A stretch of 64,000 bases of DNA from Cotesia glomerata (taxonomy: Eukaryota; Arthropoda; Insecta; Hymenoptera; Braconidae): the NCBI RefSeq assembly GCF_020080835.1, contig NC_058163.1, positions 3,631,318 to 3,695,317 on the forward strand. The letters run 5' to 3'. Shown here in pieces: positions 38,101-47,349 of the stretch. Every line of letters starts with the position of its first letter. The first letter of the stretch is position 1. A program made the translations under genes and the position numbers. The notes beneath the pieces are model-generated. The model did no database searches and was not told the origin of the DNA. It saw only the letters and a program-made list of their open reading frames with translations.

Positions 38101-39427
38101 AATTCAGATTTTTTTTTTCAATTATAAATTCTTTTTTCAATATTCAGATGATAAATTTCTATCATTAAAATTTGACATCTGATAATTTAAAAATTGCAAA
38201 TAAATAATTAAATTATAATGAAAAAATATTCAAAAAAAATTCAGACTGTTTTTGTCAATTTTTATAAATTTTTTTTTTAAATATTCAGTTGATAAATTTC
38301 TATATCATTAAAATTTGACATCTGATCATTTTTAAGAATTCTTAAAGCTTCAATAAAAATCAAAAATTATTTTTTAACTTCACAAAAATAATTAAAAATT
38401 TGTCACTGAAGTTAGCAGACGTCTAAAAATTTTTGATTTTTTTTTTAAATCAAATTACAACTAAAAAGACATTTCTAAAAAATTACACTTATAGTTTTCC
38501 AAGTTTTTAACATGTGATATTTTTTTTTAATTGTTTAATTGAAATATTTTGGATAAAAAATTTCTAAAAATTTAGAAAAGTCAGCTAACTTGATTTTCAA
38601 TGAAAATAAAGTTAGCCGACATCTAAAAATTTTTATGATATTTTTTATTAAAGAATTATTACAAAAAAATTTTTTCATTTGTTAAAAACTTAAAAAACTA
38701 TAAGTGCAATTTTTTAAAAATATTTTTTAGTGATAATTTAATAAATTAAGCAAAATAAAAAAATAAAAAATGTCGGCTAACTTTATTATTATTGATTTTG
38801 GTAAAAATTAAAAACAAATGACTTAAAATTTACCCTGAAACTTAAAACCTACGATTGCATTGTCACTGATAATCATGACAGAGCCCCCTAGCCTCAAATA
38901 AAAGAGAATGCTCGAGTTTTATCCAAAAGGACATTAATCCTTTGACGATTTCTACGTGTCCTTTCACTTTCTCTCGCTAAATATTAAATACCAACCCGAT
39001 AATTCCAAAGCCCGTAGTTGTCAAAAAACCAACAGACCAAAATCCAGATAAACGTGTTATCAATAGCTAAAATATGGACCCGAGTCCAGGCCATATTTAA
39101 AATTCTCTCGAGCTAACTCAATATTTTATCAACTAAAATCCCAATTCTTAACAAATAAATATCTTTACCTAAATAACAATAATCAATTAAACTAGCTTAG
39201 CTTACCAATAAATTCCTAGTCTGAAAGTGGGGCAATTAAAAATAGGTTAGTAATTATCAGATAAATAAAAAAAAGAGTCAAAGAAAAAAACTTACCCGAT
39301 TTTTGAGAAAATCCTCGATTGCGCGATGAGCTGAGTCCGTTAATTTAACGAATATCAATGACTTATTTTCATAAAAATGGGTTTGCGATGACAAACCATA
39401 CTGGACACCTGCCACCAGCGCCGCCAT
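24987..39427 (-). CDS. ELL: RNA polymerase II elongation factor ELL (Su(Tpl)), first two coding exons only
   Basis: ELL stimulates Pol II elongation by suppressing pausing and is a nuclear subunit of super and little elongation complexes. Coding exon 1 is 39427-39296, beginning ATGGCGGCG with a good start context (GAAATGG) and reading MAALVAGVQYGLSSQTHF, then KLTDSAHRAIEDFLKNR. The human protein has MAAL..., YGLS and VKLTDSALRA in the same order. Coding exon 2 is 25034-24987 and reads NKTSNRPTIQFLENEG (human family pattern RPSIRFQGSQG). The splice sites are GTAAGT donors and a TTTTTCCAG acceptor, phase 0 at the junction, with a 14,261-nt intron. The remaining exons (rest of the N-terminal domain, occludin homology domain) are not found to the left on this strand. 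Odd: ELL-like exons occur on the opposite strand at 13.9 and 15.1 kb. Confidence 0.85.
25040..26900. repeat. Degenerate tandem array of AATGGAATTTTCTATTAATAATAGAATTTT units
   Basis: About 1.85 kb of imperfect, partly palindromic units built from TAATAGAATTTTAATGGATTAATGG and TTTTCTATTAATAATAG. A higher-order period of about 470 bp shows in ATCATATGCTCATAATAGAAT at 25190, 25380, 25625 and 25850. It lies in ELL intron 1, directly upstream of exon 2. Confidence 0.75.
26901..27314. other. ELL intron 1 sequence, no feature seen
   Basis: AT-rich. An open minus-strand frame of 67 codons (27039-27242) has no recognisable domain and is probably chance. Confidence 0.35.
27315..27680. mobile_element. 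366-bp MITE with TACACGGAAAAAAAATA ends
   Basis: It begins TACACGGAAAAAAAATACTGTTA and ends TAACGATATTTTTTTCTCCGTGTA, an inverted pair including the TA dinucleotides. The interior has repeated TATAC-rich words such as CTGTATAGCTGAATT and ACTATACGGCGTATAGT. The termini resemble those of the TACACAGAAA family, but the interior is unrelated. Confidence 0.7.
27681..28149. other. ELL intron 1 sequence, no feature seen
   Basis: 27870-27960 is less AT-rich (GAGACGCCGGTGACGACGACCTT). A partly reverse-complementary stretch (GAAGGTCGTCGGCGTCTC) occurs at 29580-29598, on the far side of the tandem array. Confidence 0.35.
28150..29110. repeat. Tandem array, period about 285 bp, with CACCAGAAGGTGGCGTGGCAG core
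   Basis: Four copies with cores near 28180, 28467, 28750 and 29043. Each is followed by TTTCTTTTAAAAAGG and a CGGCGGGAAATTCAAAA word. The core is nearly invariant while the rest is AT-rich and drifting. The core resembles the CTCF consensus; this is a resemblance only. Confidence 0.8.
29111..31179. other. ELL intron 1 sequence with a decayed MITE-like copy
   Basis: 29130-29280 (CACAGTAAATAATG ... AAAAAATTTTTTAGTG) looks like a degenerate relative of the MITE at 13154. 30090-30160 has GGCGCGAAATTTAAAATTCGCGGGAAAT. 30540-30600 is slightly GC-rich with CCACTTCGTGGTGG. No exon was seen. Confidence 0.35.
31180..31320. repeat. Dispersed AT-rich repeat fragment
   Basis: One inverted unit of the 155-bp family described at 470. 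Another lies at 32510-32640. Confidence 0.55.
31520..32220. repeat. Two foldback repeats (GATATAAGCTCATCCCGATGTTACACTCAT)
   Basis: Units at about 31547-31727 and 31980-32215. Each is a near-perfect hairpin: AAGATATAAGCTCATCC, GAGCTTTCATTTGAGTACCCACAT, a TATA-rich loop, then the reverse complement. Flanking stretches (GCATTCGAAAATGCTCTATCTCTAGATA, CTTGTGAACTATTGACA) are shared too. Further copies lie at 54640-55760, 56850-57310 and 63205-63312. Confidence 0.8.
32221..32436. mobile_element. 216-bp MITE with TAGGGTAGAAGTACCGTTTATGGCCA ends
   Basis: The ends TAGGGTAGAAGTACCGTTT.TGGCCA and TGGCCAAAAACGGTACTTCTACCCTA are inverted repeats flanked by TA. The insertion splits GTCAATA|GTTAAAAAAGTACAG, which is continuous in other foldback copies (for example 54848-54870), so the empty site is known. 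Confidence 0.75.
32780..32960. other. GC-richer island in ELL intron 1, open in several frames
   Basis: A non-repetitive stretch whose composition stands out from the intron. The plus strand is open in two frames (one reads GRSLDGQLVILVKGRRIRV and continues to a stop at about 32944), and the minus strand has an open frame at 32833-33042. No frame shows a recognisable domain or clean splice sites. It could be an exon of an intronic gene, an ncRNA exon or an enhancer. Confidence 0.25.
33660..33809. repeat. Dispersed AT-rich repeat fragment
   Basis: One 155-bp-type unit, interrupted at GAAAGCTA|TGGATAAG by the composite element at 33810-34876 and resuming at 34877-35040. Confidence 0.6.
33810..34876 (-). 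mobile_element. Composite TACACAGAAA element with captured flank
   Basis: 33810-33832 is a bare MITE end (TACACAGAAAGAAAAATTTCT). 33838-34183 matches the reverse complement of about 11270-11660 from the right half of the GGGGCAAAATGGGGTA element. 34184-34876 is a complete MITE copy 5. The whole is bounded by TACACAG ... CTGTGTA and sits in a TA target. This suggests that a MITE already nested in the larger element moved together with adjacent DNA. Confidence 0.7.
34184..34876 (-). mobile_element. TACACAGAAA-family MITE-like element, copy 5
   Basis: Full-length copy in reverse orientation, ending TTTTTTCTGTGTA. It is closest in arrangement to copy 2 and has the same outer flank on its left. 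Confidence 0.78.
35050..35739. other. ELL intron 1 sequence, no feature seen
   Basis: AT-rich. 35440-35640 is slightly more complex (CACGCGACGTGGGAGG, CACGTACATC). No exon or RNA was recognised. Confidence 0.35.
35740..36700. repeat. TTTCTTCT / AATTATTGATTAAGAA degenerate array
   Basis: Pyrimidine-rich tandem words (TTTCTTCTCAAATTATTGATTAAGAATTTTTCTTCT) recur about every 110-130 bp for nearly 1 kb in ELL intron 1. Confidence 0.65.
36701..38619. other. ELL intron 1, very AT-rich, no gene seen
   Basis: Long A and T runs (37225-37252 poly-A, 37985-38005 poly-T) and degenerate repeats of TTAAAATTTGACATCTGATAATTTAAAAATT (37660-38330). Nothing coding was recognised. Confidence 0.45.
38620..38795. 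mobile_element. MITE with AATAAAGTTAGCCGACAT ends, copy 1
   Basis: ATAAAGTTAGCCGACATCTAAAAATTTTT at the left and AAAATGTCGGCTAACTTTATTATT at the right are inverted repeats around a core shared with 40967-41152 (TATAAGTGCAATT). No coding capacity. Confidence 0.65.
38796..39295. other. Start of ELL intron 1, no feature seen
   Basis: Moderately AT-rich. 38860-39100 is more complex than the rest but contains no supported exon. Confidence 0.35.
39296..39427 (-). CDS. ELL: ELL coding exon 1
   Basis: 132 nt, 44 codons, phase 0 at the donor (CGG|GTAAG). The start ATG is at 39427-39425. Codon use is much more GC-balanced than the surrounding intron. The motif KLTDSA(H)RAIEDF is diagnostic of ELL family N termini. 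Confidence 0.88.
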
Positions 39428-39929
39428 TTCTATTTTACAATTTTATTAATTTCTTAAAAAGTTTCTTAGATATTTTTTTCTTAAATCTTCAGCAAGAGTT
39501 AAAAAAAAACTATTTTTTTATTTTTTTATTCACCACAGCTGACACTTTAATCACTAACAATAATTATCCGAAGATTTACAAAAAAAAACAAAATAAATTT
39601 AAACTTTTTATTTGTTAAATATTTTTTTTTAATTTTTCCACCACTTGACACTTTTTTTTTTTTAAACTGCAATTAATGGAGGTTAAAAATGTGACGACAC
39701 TTTTTGAAGGTCTTTTGATGAATATTATTATTATTAGTGTTATTTATTTTTTTTTAACTGTTGTCGTTGGAAAATATCTTAGTGTAAATGGTGGTTAAGA
39801 TTGTTACCAGGTGGTTAATCTAATGGGTGCTCGGATTCTTGGAGCGGTAAAAAAAAACTCGAAATAAAGTCCAGTAATATGTTACATTATTAGCCGACAC
39901 GTTTTGAGATTTTCTCTTGTGATGATATT

Positions 39930-40110
39930 AGAAGAGACCAGCGGCTGTCGTAACGAAAACTACACAACTACTACTTTCGAACGGCCACCTGGTGGGCGGG
40001 GTCAAACCCGATGGCGAGAAAGAACCAATAGCGTGGCGCGGTTTTTAAAAGTGGGGGCTAGGTCGCAGAGCGACGCGACACCTAGCGGGTTTTTTTTTCA
40101 GTGCTGCCAA
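39930..40110 (-). promoter_or_regulatory. Probable ELL promoter region
   Basis: A GC-rich, CpG-containing island upstream of ELL coding exon 1. It holds a CCAAT box (ccaat at 40025-40029 on plus, ATTGG in gene orientation), a CCCCGCCC box with a CACCAGGTGG word (about 39986-40001) and GCGTGGCGCGG. No TATA box was seen, as expected for a housekeeping gene. The start site, and any bidirectional activity, cannot be fixed by eye. Confidence 0.5.
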
Positions 40111-40436
40111 TTCTGGGGAAACTTTAGGTAGTTTTTTTAACAGTGCTGACATCTTATGGCCGTGACCGGTGGTAAGCAGTTTTAAATTTTTTTTAAGAGT
40201 GAAATCAGCTGATTTTTAATTTTTGTTTTTTTAAGAAATTAATTTGTGAAGAATGTTTTAGAAAAATTGCACCAGTGGATATTTTTTTAATTTTATGATT
40301 TTTGGATAAGTTTGTGAAGAAATTTGAAAGATTATTTATTTTTAATACTTAAATCATAGTAGACATTTTGAAAATTTTTTATGATTTGAAGTTAGCTGTC
40401 AGCTGTCAATTTTAGAAATTTTATGAAAATTAATTT

Positions 40437-40970
40437 AGCAGACATTTAATAATTTTAAGAATTTTTTTCACAAATAAATTATGGCAAAAAAAATTATAAA
40501 AATAAAAAATTGACATGAAGAAATTTTAAAAAATTAAAATTGCAATTTTTCAAAAATATTTTTTTTGAACAAATTTATTTGTTAAAAAAAAAAAAACTAA
40601 AAAATAATCAAGTGACTGCTAACTTTAATATCACAGAAATTTTTATAATATAACTACCTAATCATTAAATATAATAAATGACAATAAAAATTATGACAAT
40701 AAAGTTAGCAGACATTTAATAATTTTAAGAATTTTTTTAACAAATAAATTATGGCAAAAAAAATTATAAAAATAAAAAATTGACATGAAGAAATTTTAAA
40801 AAATTAAAATTGCAATTTTTCAAAAATATTTTTTTTGAACAAATTTATTTGTTAAAAAAAAAAAAACTAAAAAATAATCAAGTGACTGCTAACTTTAATG
40901 TCACAGAAATTTTTATAATATAACTACCTAATCATTAAATATAATAAATGACAATAAAAATTATGACAAT
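40437..40970. repeat. Near-identical 267-bp tandem duplication
   Basis: GCAGACATTTAATAATTTTAAG at 40438 recurs at 40705, and the following approximately 265 bp agree almost base for base through GACAATAAAGTTAGC. A third, diverged unit starts near 41170. It lies between the ELL promoter and the polyubiquitin 3' end. Confidence 0.8.
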
Positions 40971-41152
40971 AAAGTTAGCCGACATTTAAAAATTTTTAGA
41001 ATTTTTTTTATTGAAAAAATCATTACAAAAAAATTTTTTTTTTTAATTTCATAGATGAACAATTTGAAAAACTGTAAGTGCAATTAAAAAAAAATTTTTT
41101 AGTTCTAATTTAATAAATTAAAAAAAATCAAAAAATAATTTCGGCTAACTTT
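40967..41152. mobile_element. MITE with AATAAAGTTAGCCGACAT ends, copy 2
   Basis: AATAAAGTTAGCCGACATTTAAAAATTTTTAG at the left and ATTTCGGCTAACTTTATTATT at the right, with a core matching 38620-38795. Confidence 0.65.
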
Positions 41153-42351
41153 ATTATTATATAAAATTTAATTTGGGAGATATTTAATAGATTAAAAAAA
41201 TTTTATAAAAAATAAATTATGACAAAAAAAATGAGAAAAAAAATTGACATGTAGAAATTTTAAAAAATTATAAATGCAATTTTTGAAAAATAATTTTTCA
41301 GGAAAAATTTATTTGTTGAATAAAATTAAAAAATTATCAAGTGACTGCTAACTTTAATGTCATTAAATGACACTGCAGTTGACTTATAAATTTTTTTAGA
41401 ATTTTCTAACAAATTATTATGAAAAAAAATTTTATTAAAATTTTGCACGTGTAAATTATAAAAAATTGTTAGTGGAAATTTTGTGAAAATTATCTTTTAT
41501 TGTAAAATTAAAGAAAAAATTATTTTATAATTTTCATGGAATTTTTTCAATAATAATTTCTGAAAATTTTTGGAGTTTATATAAGAAATTAATTATGATT
41601 AAAAATAGTTATAAAAATTAAAAAATGGAATTTTGTTGATGAATTTTGAAAAATAAATAATTTTTAGATAGTTGAAAAAATTGAATTTTTAAAATAAGTT
41701 TTTACAAATGACAGCTGATAATTTTTTTGACAGATTAATTATTTAAGAGAAAATTCTAAAAAAGTATGAATAATTTTTTTTTATTATTCAAATGTATTTT
41801 TTAAGTGAATAAATAAATAAAATAAAAGTAAAAAAAAAAAAAATGTCAAGCGTTTGTTGATTTTTAGAAAAACTTTTTACAATAAAAATTAAAGATTAAA
41901 AAATTTGACAGAAGGAAAATTTATTGTTAAATTTTTAAAATAAATAATTGTAAAATAAATATCAAAAATTAACTTACTTTTGTAGAAAAAATTGATGAAT
42001 GTTTGTTGAGTTTTAGACTATTTTTGAGGTTAGATAAGAAAAGTTTAAGAATGACTTTCAAGACATAAAATTTTAAAATAGTTAGAGGGAATTAAATTGT
42101 ATCTAAAATTTCCAAAGAATTTATTTATTATTAAAGAGAAATTTATTTCTGTTGAATTTAAAAGAATTTTATTAAATTAATATAAAAATTATTTATTGAT
42201 TAAAAAAAAATTTCAATATTGAAAATAATTAAAAAATGTTTGAAATAATAATAAAAAAAAAAAAAATCTGAAGGATTTCAAAAATAAGGAGACTGTCAAG
42301 GTTGATTAAAATCAAAGATAAAAAAAGAATATTTAAATAAAAGAAATTTAG
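41153..42351. other. AT-rich intergenic stretch downstream of polyubiquitin
   Basis: Degenerate TGACATGTAGAAATTTTAAAAA-type words related to the 267-bp units, and no gene. Confidence 0.4.
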
Positions 42352-42357
42352 TTTATT
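42352..42357 (-). promoter_or_regulatory. Polyubiquitin poly(A) signal AATAAA
   Basis: AATAAA on the minus strand, about 70 nt after the stop codon. Position and context (AAAATAAAC) fit 3' end formation. Confidence 0.5.
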
Positions 42358-42427
42358 TTAAGAAATAAAAAATGGAATTACATAAATTTGACTTGTTTTT
42401 TTGCTTAGTATTTTAAATACTTTGTGT

Positions 42428-44713
42428 TTATTGACCTCCACGAAGACGAAGTACTAAATGAAGAGTAGACTCTTTTTGGATGTTGTAATCCGACAAGGTT
42501 CTGCCATCTTCCAATTGCTTACCAGCGAAGATCAACCTCTGCTGGTCTGGTGGGATTCCTTCCTTATCTTGGATTTTAGCCTTGACATTTTCAATCGTGT
42601 CAGAAGCTTCAACTTCCAAAGTGATGGTCTTTCCAGTCAAAGTCTTGACAAAGATCTGCATGCCTCCTCTAAGACGAAGCACCAGGTGAAGAGTAGACTC
42701 CTTCTGGATATTATAATCAGACAAAGTACGCCCATCTTCCAACTGCTTTCCAGCGAAGATCAATCTCTGCTGGTCTGGAGGGATTCCCTCCTTGTCCTGA
42801 ATTTTGGCTTTAACATTCTCAATGGTATCAGAAGCTTCAACCTCTAAAGTAATAGTTTTTCCAGTTAGAGTCTTGACAAAGATCTGCATTCCTCCTCTCA
42901 GACGAAGAACTAAATGCAAAGTTGATTCTTTCTGGATATTATAATCAGAAAGAGTACGACCATCTTCTAATTGTTTTCCAGCGAAGATCAACCTCTGCTG
43001 ATCAGGAGGGATTCCCTCCTTATCTTGAATCTTAGCTTTGACATTCTCGATAGTGTCCGAAGCTTCAACTTCTAGAGTGATGGTCTTTCCAGTCAAAGTT
43101 TTAACAAAAATTTGCATTCCACCTCTAAGACGGAGCACCAAGTGAAGAGTAGACTCCTTTTGGATGTTGTAGTCCGACAAGGTTCTGCCATCTTCCAATT
43201 GCTTACCAGCGAAGATCAACCTCTGTTGGTCTGGTGGGATTCCTTCCTTATCTTGGATTTTAGCCTTGACATTTTCAATCGTGTCAGAAGCTTCAACTTC
43301 CAAAGTGATGGTCTTTCCAGTCAAAGTCTTGACAAAGATCTGCATGCCTCCTCTAAGACGAAGCACCAAGTGGAGGGTCGACTCCTTCTGGATGTTGTAG
43401 TCAGAAAGAGTACGTCCATCTTCCAACTGCTTTCCGGCAAAGATCAATCTCTGCTGATCTGGAGGGATTCCCTCCTTATCTTGAATCTTAGCTTTGACAT
43501 TCTCGATAGTGTCCGAAGCTTCAACTTCTAGAGTGATGGTCTTTCCAGTCAAAGTTTTAACAAAAATTTGCATTCCACCTCTAAGACGGAGCACCAAGTG
43601 AAGAGTAGACTCCTTTTGGATGTTGTAGTCCGACAAGGTTCTGCCATCTTCCAATTGCTTACCAGCGAAGATCAACCTCTGCTGGTCTGGTGGAATTCCT
43701 TCTTTGTCCTGAATTTTAGCTTTGACATTTTCAATAGTGTCAGAAGCTTCAACTTCTAGAGTGATGGTCTTTCCAGTCAAAGTTTTAACAAAGATCTGCA
43801 TTCCTCCTCTTAGACGAAGCACCAAGTGGAGGGTCGACTCCTTCTGGATGTTGTAGTCAGAAAGAGTACGTCCATCTTCCAACTGCTTTCCGGCGAAGAT
43901 CAATCTCTGCTGATCTGGAGGGATTCCCTCCTTATCTTGAATCTTAGCTTTGACATTCTCAATAGTGTCAGAAGCTTCAACTTCCAAAGTGATCGTCTTT
44001 CCAGTTAAAGTTTTAACAAAAATTTGCATACCTCCTCTAAGACGGAGAACTAAATGCAAAGTTGATTCTTTCTGAATATTATAATCAGACAAAGTTCTAC
44101 CATCTTCCAATTGTTTACCAGCGAAAATCAATCTTTGCTGGTCTGGAGGGATTCCTTCCTTATCTTGAATTTTAGCTTTGACATTTTCAATCGTATCAGA
44201 AGCTTCAACCTCTAAGGTAATAGTCTTTCCAGTCAGAGTCTTGACAAAAATTTGCATTCCTCCTCTAAGACGGAGAACTAAATGCAAAGTTGATTCCTTT
44301 TGAATGTTGTAGTCTGACAAGGTTCTACCATCTTCTAATTGTTTTCCAGCGAAGATCAATCTCTGCTGGTCTGGAGGGATTCCTTCCTTATCTTGGATCT
44401 TAGCTTTGACATTCTCAATAGTGTCAGAAGCTTCAACTTCCAAAGTGATGGTCTTTCCAGTCAAAGTCTTGACAAAGATCTGCATGCCTCCTCTAAGACG
44501 AAGCACCAAGTGAAGAGTAGACTCCTTTTGGATGTTGTAGTCAGACAAAGTACGTCCGTCCTCCAACTGCTTTCCGGCGAAGATCAATCTCTGCTGATCT
44601 GGGGGGATTCCCTCCTTGTCCTGAATTTTCGCCTTCACGTTTTCAATTGTATCAGAAGCCTCAACTTCTAAGGTGATCGTCTTGCCGGTCAATGTCTTTA
44701 CGAAGATCTGCAT
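42428..44713 (-). CDS. Polyubiquitin, ten ubiquitin repeats plus a C-terminal Gln
   Basis: The precursor is cut by deubiquitinases after each RLRGG to give free ubiquitin for protein tagging. The single exon has ten exact 76-codon units (228 bp each, boundaries at 44713, 44485, 44257 and so on to 42434), then CAA (Gln) and TAA. All ten proteins are identical, with MQIFVKTLTGKT, the seven Lys residues, the Ile44 region LIFAGKQLEDG and LRLRGG. Each has Ala at position 19 (LEVEASDTIEN) rather than the Pro of human and fly ubiquitin. The start is fixed by the first MQIFV and by the acceptor 5 nt upstream (TTTAG|ATACAATG). At DNA level the repeats differ only at silent sites, in a mosaic that suggests gene conversion. 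The final Gln blocks ubiquitin activation until trimmed. The promoter indicates heat-shock induction. Confidence 0.99.
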   Translation of the reverse strand: MQIFVKTLTGKTITLEVEASDTIENVKAKIQDKEGIPPDQQRLIFAGKQLEDGRTLSDYNIQKESTLHLVLRLRGGMQIFVKTLTGKTITLEVEASDTIENVKAKIQDKEGIPPDQQRLIFAGKQLEDGRTLSDYNIQKESTLHLVLRLRGGMQIFVKTLTGKTITLEVEASDTIENVKAKIQDKEGIPPDQQRLIFAGKQLEDGRTLSDYNIQKESTLHLVLRLRGGMQIFVKTLTGKTITLEVEASDTIENVKAKIQDKEGIPPDQQRLIFAGKQLEDGRTLSDYNIQKESTLHLVLRLRGGMQIFVKTLTGKTITLEVEASDTIENVKAKIQDKEGIPPDQQRLIFAGKQLEDGRTLSDYNIQKESTLHLVLRLRGGMQIFVKTLTGKTITLEVEASDTIENVKAKIQDKEGIPPDQQRLIFAGKQLEDGRTLSDYNIQKESTLHLVLRLRGGMQIFVKTLTGKTITLEVEASDTIENVKAKIQDKEGIPPDQQRLIFAGKQLEDGRTLSDYNIQKESTLHLVLRLRGGMQIFVKTLTGKTITLEVEASDTIENVKAKIQDKEGIPPDQQRLIFAGKQLEDGRTLSDYNIQKESTLHLVLRLRGGMQIFVKTLTGKTITLEVEASDTIENVKAKIQDKEGIPPDQQRLIFAGKQLEDGRTLSDYNIQKESTLHLVLRLRGGMQIFVKTLTGKTITLEVEASDTIENVKAKIQDKEGIPPDQQRLIFAGKQLEDGRTLSDYNIQKESTLHLVLRLRGGQ

Positions 44714-44718
44714 TGTAT

Positions 44719-47349
44719 CTAAACAAAAGAAAAAATTTTTTTAATATTTTTTATAAAAAAAAAAAAAAAAGTAAAATTAGTTGATGACTCATTAGATGAT
44801 AAGTCTTTTTTTATCTAACTGTTCATCATTTAATATTTATAGAAATTCCATCATACCAATTTTTTTTCTTTAATTTAATAAGATTGTCAATTTTTTTTCA
44901 TTTTTACAGCAAATTGTGGTTAAAAAATATTTTTTTTTTAATTAAAAAAATTTTATATTAATTTTAATATCTTAAAAAATTCTAAATTAATATATCTTCT
45001 AACACATAATTGAGAATTATAAAAAAAAATTAAATTAAAAAATGAAAATTAATGCATGGTTCATAAAAAATTTAATGGTAGTGGAATTAGCAGACATTTG
45101 ACAATTTTTTTCATTAATTAAATTAAAACTAAAGAAAATACATTTTTGTTTAATTTTCTACATGTAGAATTTTTATGTTAAAAATTGTTCAATAAGAAAA
45201 ATTAAAAAAATCGCTTAACTCTATTTTTGTTTATTTATAAAAATTTAATAATTTTTTTAACAAATAAATTATGGCAAAAAAACGACGTAAAAAAAAAAAA
45301 TTAAAAAATGCAATTAAAATTTAAGTCACGTTAAAATAATAAAAAATTATTTTCAATTCCTTCAATAAAGAATTAATATTGCCATTAATTTTTATTTTTT
45401 TTTCTAACCAGAAAAATCAATAATAATCTATGACGCACAATACAGAGTGTCCCAGAAGTAACGGACGCCATTGTAGCATCTGATAAACAAAATAATTCTG
45501 AGACGAAAAGTCCTTAGCCATTTTTCAATCAGACGCATAGATAATTAATTATTAATTAAAATAACGTCCTTTTATGCGTTAGAGAGAGAGCGCTAGTGTC
45601 AAGTCAAGTGCGTTCCAACGAAGACGCTTACACTTGTGAATGTGTAAGTAAATATGTATGACTACGTTAGCTATAGAAACTAGTTAGTCATACAGTTAGT
45701 TGTGTCTTTGTTTGGCACATATTTTACTGGACACTGGCGCTCTCTCTCTATCAAATAAATAATAGTTTAAAAAAACTAAAAACACGCTTTTTATAGAAAA
45801 CCAAACTAAAAAATAGAAAATAAATTTAAATTAAGAATAGTGTTAAAAATTTCAATAAATATAAATTAATAATAGTGTAAATAAAAAAAATGTATTTTAT
45901 TTTAAAAAAAGCGTGAGGTGCATGGTGTCAATAGTTATAAATATTTTATTGACAGATATGAGTAGAGTGATTATCATTTTGATAATATCTTAAAAAGCAC
46001 CCCACGCTTTTTAAAATAAAATACATTTTTTTATTTACACTATTATTAATTTATATTTATTGAAATTTTTAACACTATTCTTAATTTAAATTTATTTTCT
46101 ATTTTTAGTTTGGTTTTCTATAAAAGCGTGTTTTAGTTTTTAAACTATTATTTATTTTTACTTTTAGTTTGGTTTATTTATAAAAGCGTGATTTTTAGTT
46201 TTTAAACTATTATTTGTTGATTATCAAAAATATTCAGGCGCGCAAATTACCCACGGAGAGTTACATACTGACATACTGACATACTGACATACAAGTGAAG
46301 CTAATAAAAAATAATTATTTATAAATATTATAAATACGGGGAATCAGAGTTCGATTTCGGAGAGCGAGCCTGAGAAACGGCTACCAGAACCAAGGAAGGC
46401 CGCAGGCGCGCAGATTACCCACGGAGAGTTACTGACAAACTGACATACAAGTGAAGCTAATATAAAGCGTGTAATAAAGAGACGTTATTTTTAATTAATA
46501 ATTAATTATCTATGCGTCTGATTAAAAAATGGCTAAGGACTTTTCGTCTCAGAATTATTTTTTTCATCAGATGCTACAATGGCGTCCGTGAATTTTGGGA
46601 TAGCCTGTATAGTTATCTTTACGACTTTGTAATGGCTCGACACATTTAAAATTCAATCAATAAATTGTAGAAAAAAAATTTTAGATGCAAAAATTGTAAA
46701 AAAAATGAAAATAAAAATTTGACACTAAAATTATCATTTTATTATTTTAACAAAAAAAATTTGTTTTAAAAAATTGGAGTTTTAGTTTTTTAGATTTTTG
46801 CCAATTTTTTTTTCCACAATTTATTTGTTAAAAAAAAATTATAAAATATTTTCTGAATTTATTTTTATTTCAACAAAATGGCTGCTAATTTCAGTGTAAT
46901 TATTCTAATATTTCACTCACTAGAAACAAAATAAAAATCTAATATTAATTTCTTCTTGTAATATTCCTTTTTAATACTATAATTTATAATTAATTTAGCA
47001 AACGCAGTAATAAAAAAATTTAATTAACAAATATAAATGTCAAACAAAGAACAAAGGCCAAACACAGAAACTAACACAAGATGTCAGCGATCGATACCGT
47101 TGTCCTTCACTTCACAAAGGAAAATAAAAGTAACCTAATTTATTCTTATAAAATAGAATTAATTACTTCAATAAGAAATAAAATAAAAAATAATTGATTG
47201 AATAAAAATAGCAAAATTAAATTTAGAATTTATAAAAAAAAAATTAATAATGCAACAAAAATAAATTTAGCGTCAGACTTTCACAAGAAATTTATCAACT
47301 TATATAAAAATAAAATTTATAACAATGAATGCATAAAATAGTGACGTAC
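44719..47349 (-). other. Polyubiquitin 5' UTR intron (2.6 kb)
   Basis: Donor CAAG|GTACGTCAC at 47349 and acceptor TTTTCTTTTGTTTAG at 44719, ending only 5 nt before the ATG. An intron just upstream of the start codon is typical of animal polyubiquitin genes. It contains a TA-flanked foldback element at 45441-46609 and otherwise AT-rich DNA with GTTAGC-type repeats (45080-45230, 46700-46890). Confidence 0.8.
45441..46609. mobile_element. Foldback element with CAGAGTGTCCCAGAAGTAACGG-like ends, nested palindromes
   Basis: The outer arms (45441-45572 and 46482-46609) are inverted repeats of about 130 bp, sharing GACGCCATTGTAGCATCTGAT, TCTGAGACGAAAAGTCCTTAGCCA and CAGACGCATAGATAATTAATTA, flanked by TA. 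A second palindrome (45760-45935 / 45990-46165) shares AACACTATTCTTAATTTAAATTTATTTT. Direct repeats of CGCAGATTACCCACGGAGAGTTA (46240, 46404) and ATACTGAC units lie between. No transposase. The GTGTCCCA terminus resembles common insect TIR elements, but I do not name the family. Confidence 0.75.

Noticed and set aside
42458..44671. Several plus-strand open frames of 60-139 codons
   Set aside because: They are antisense shadows of the polyubiquitin repeats and recur with the 228-bp period.
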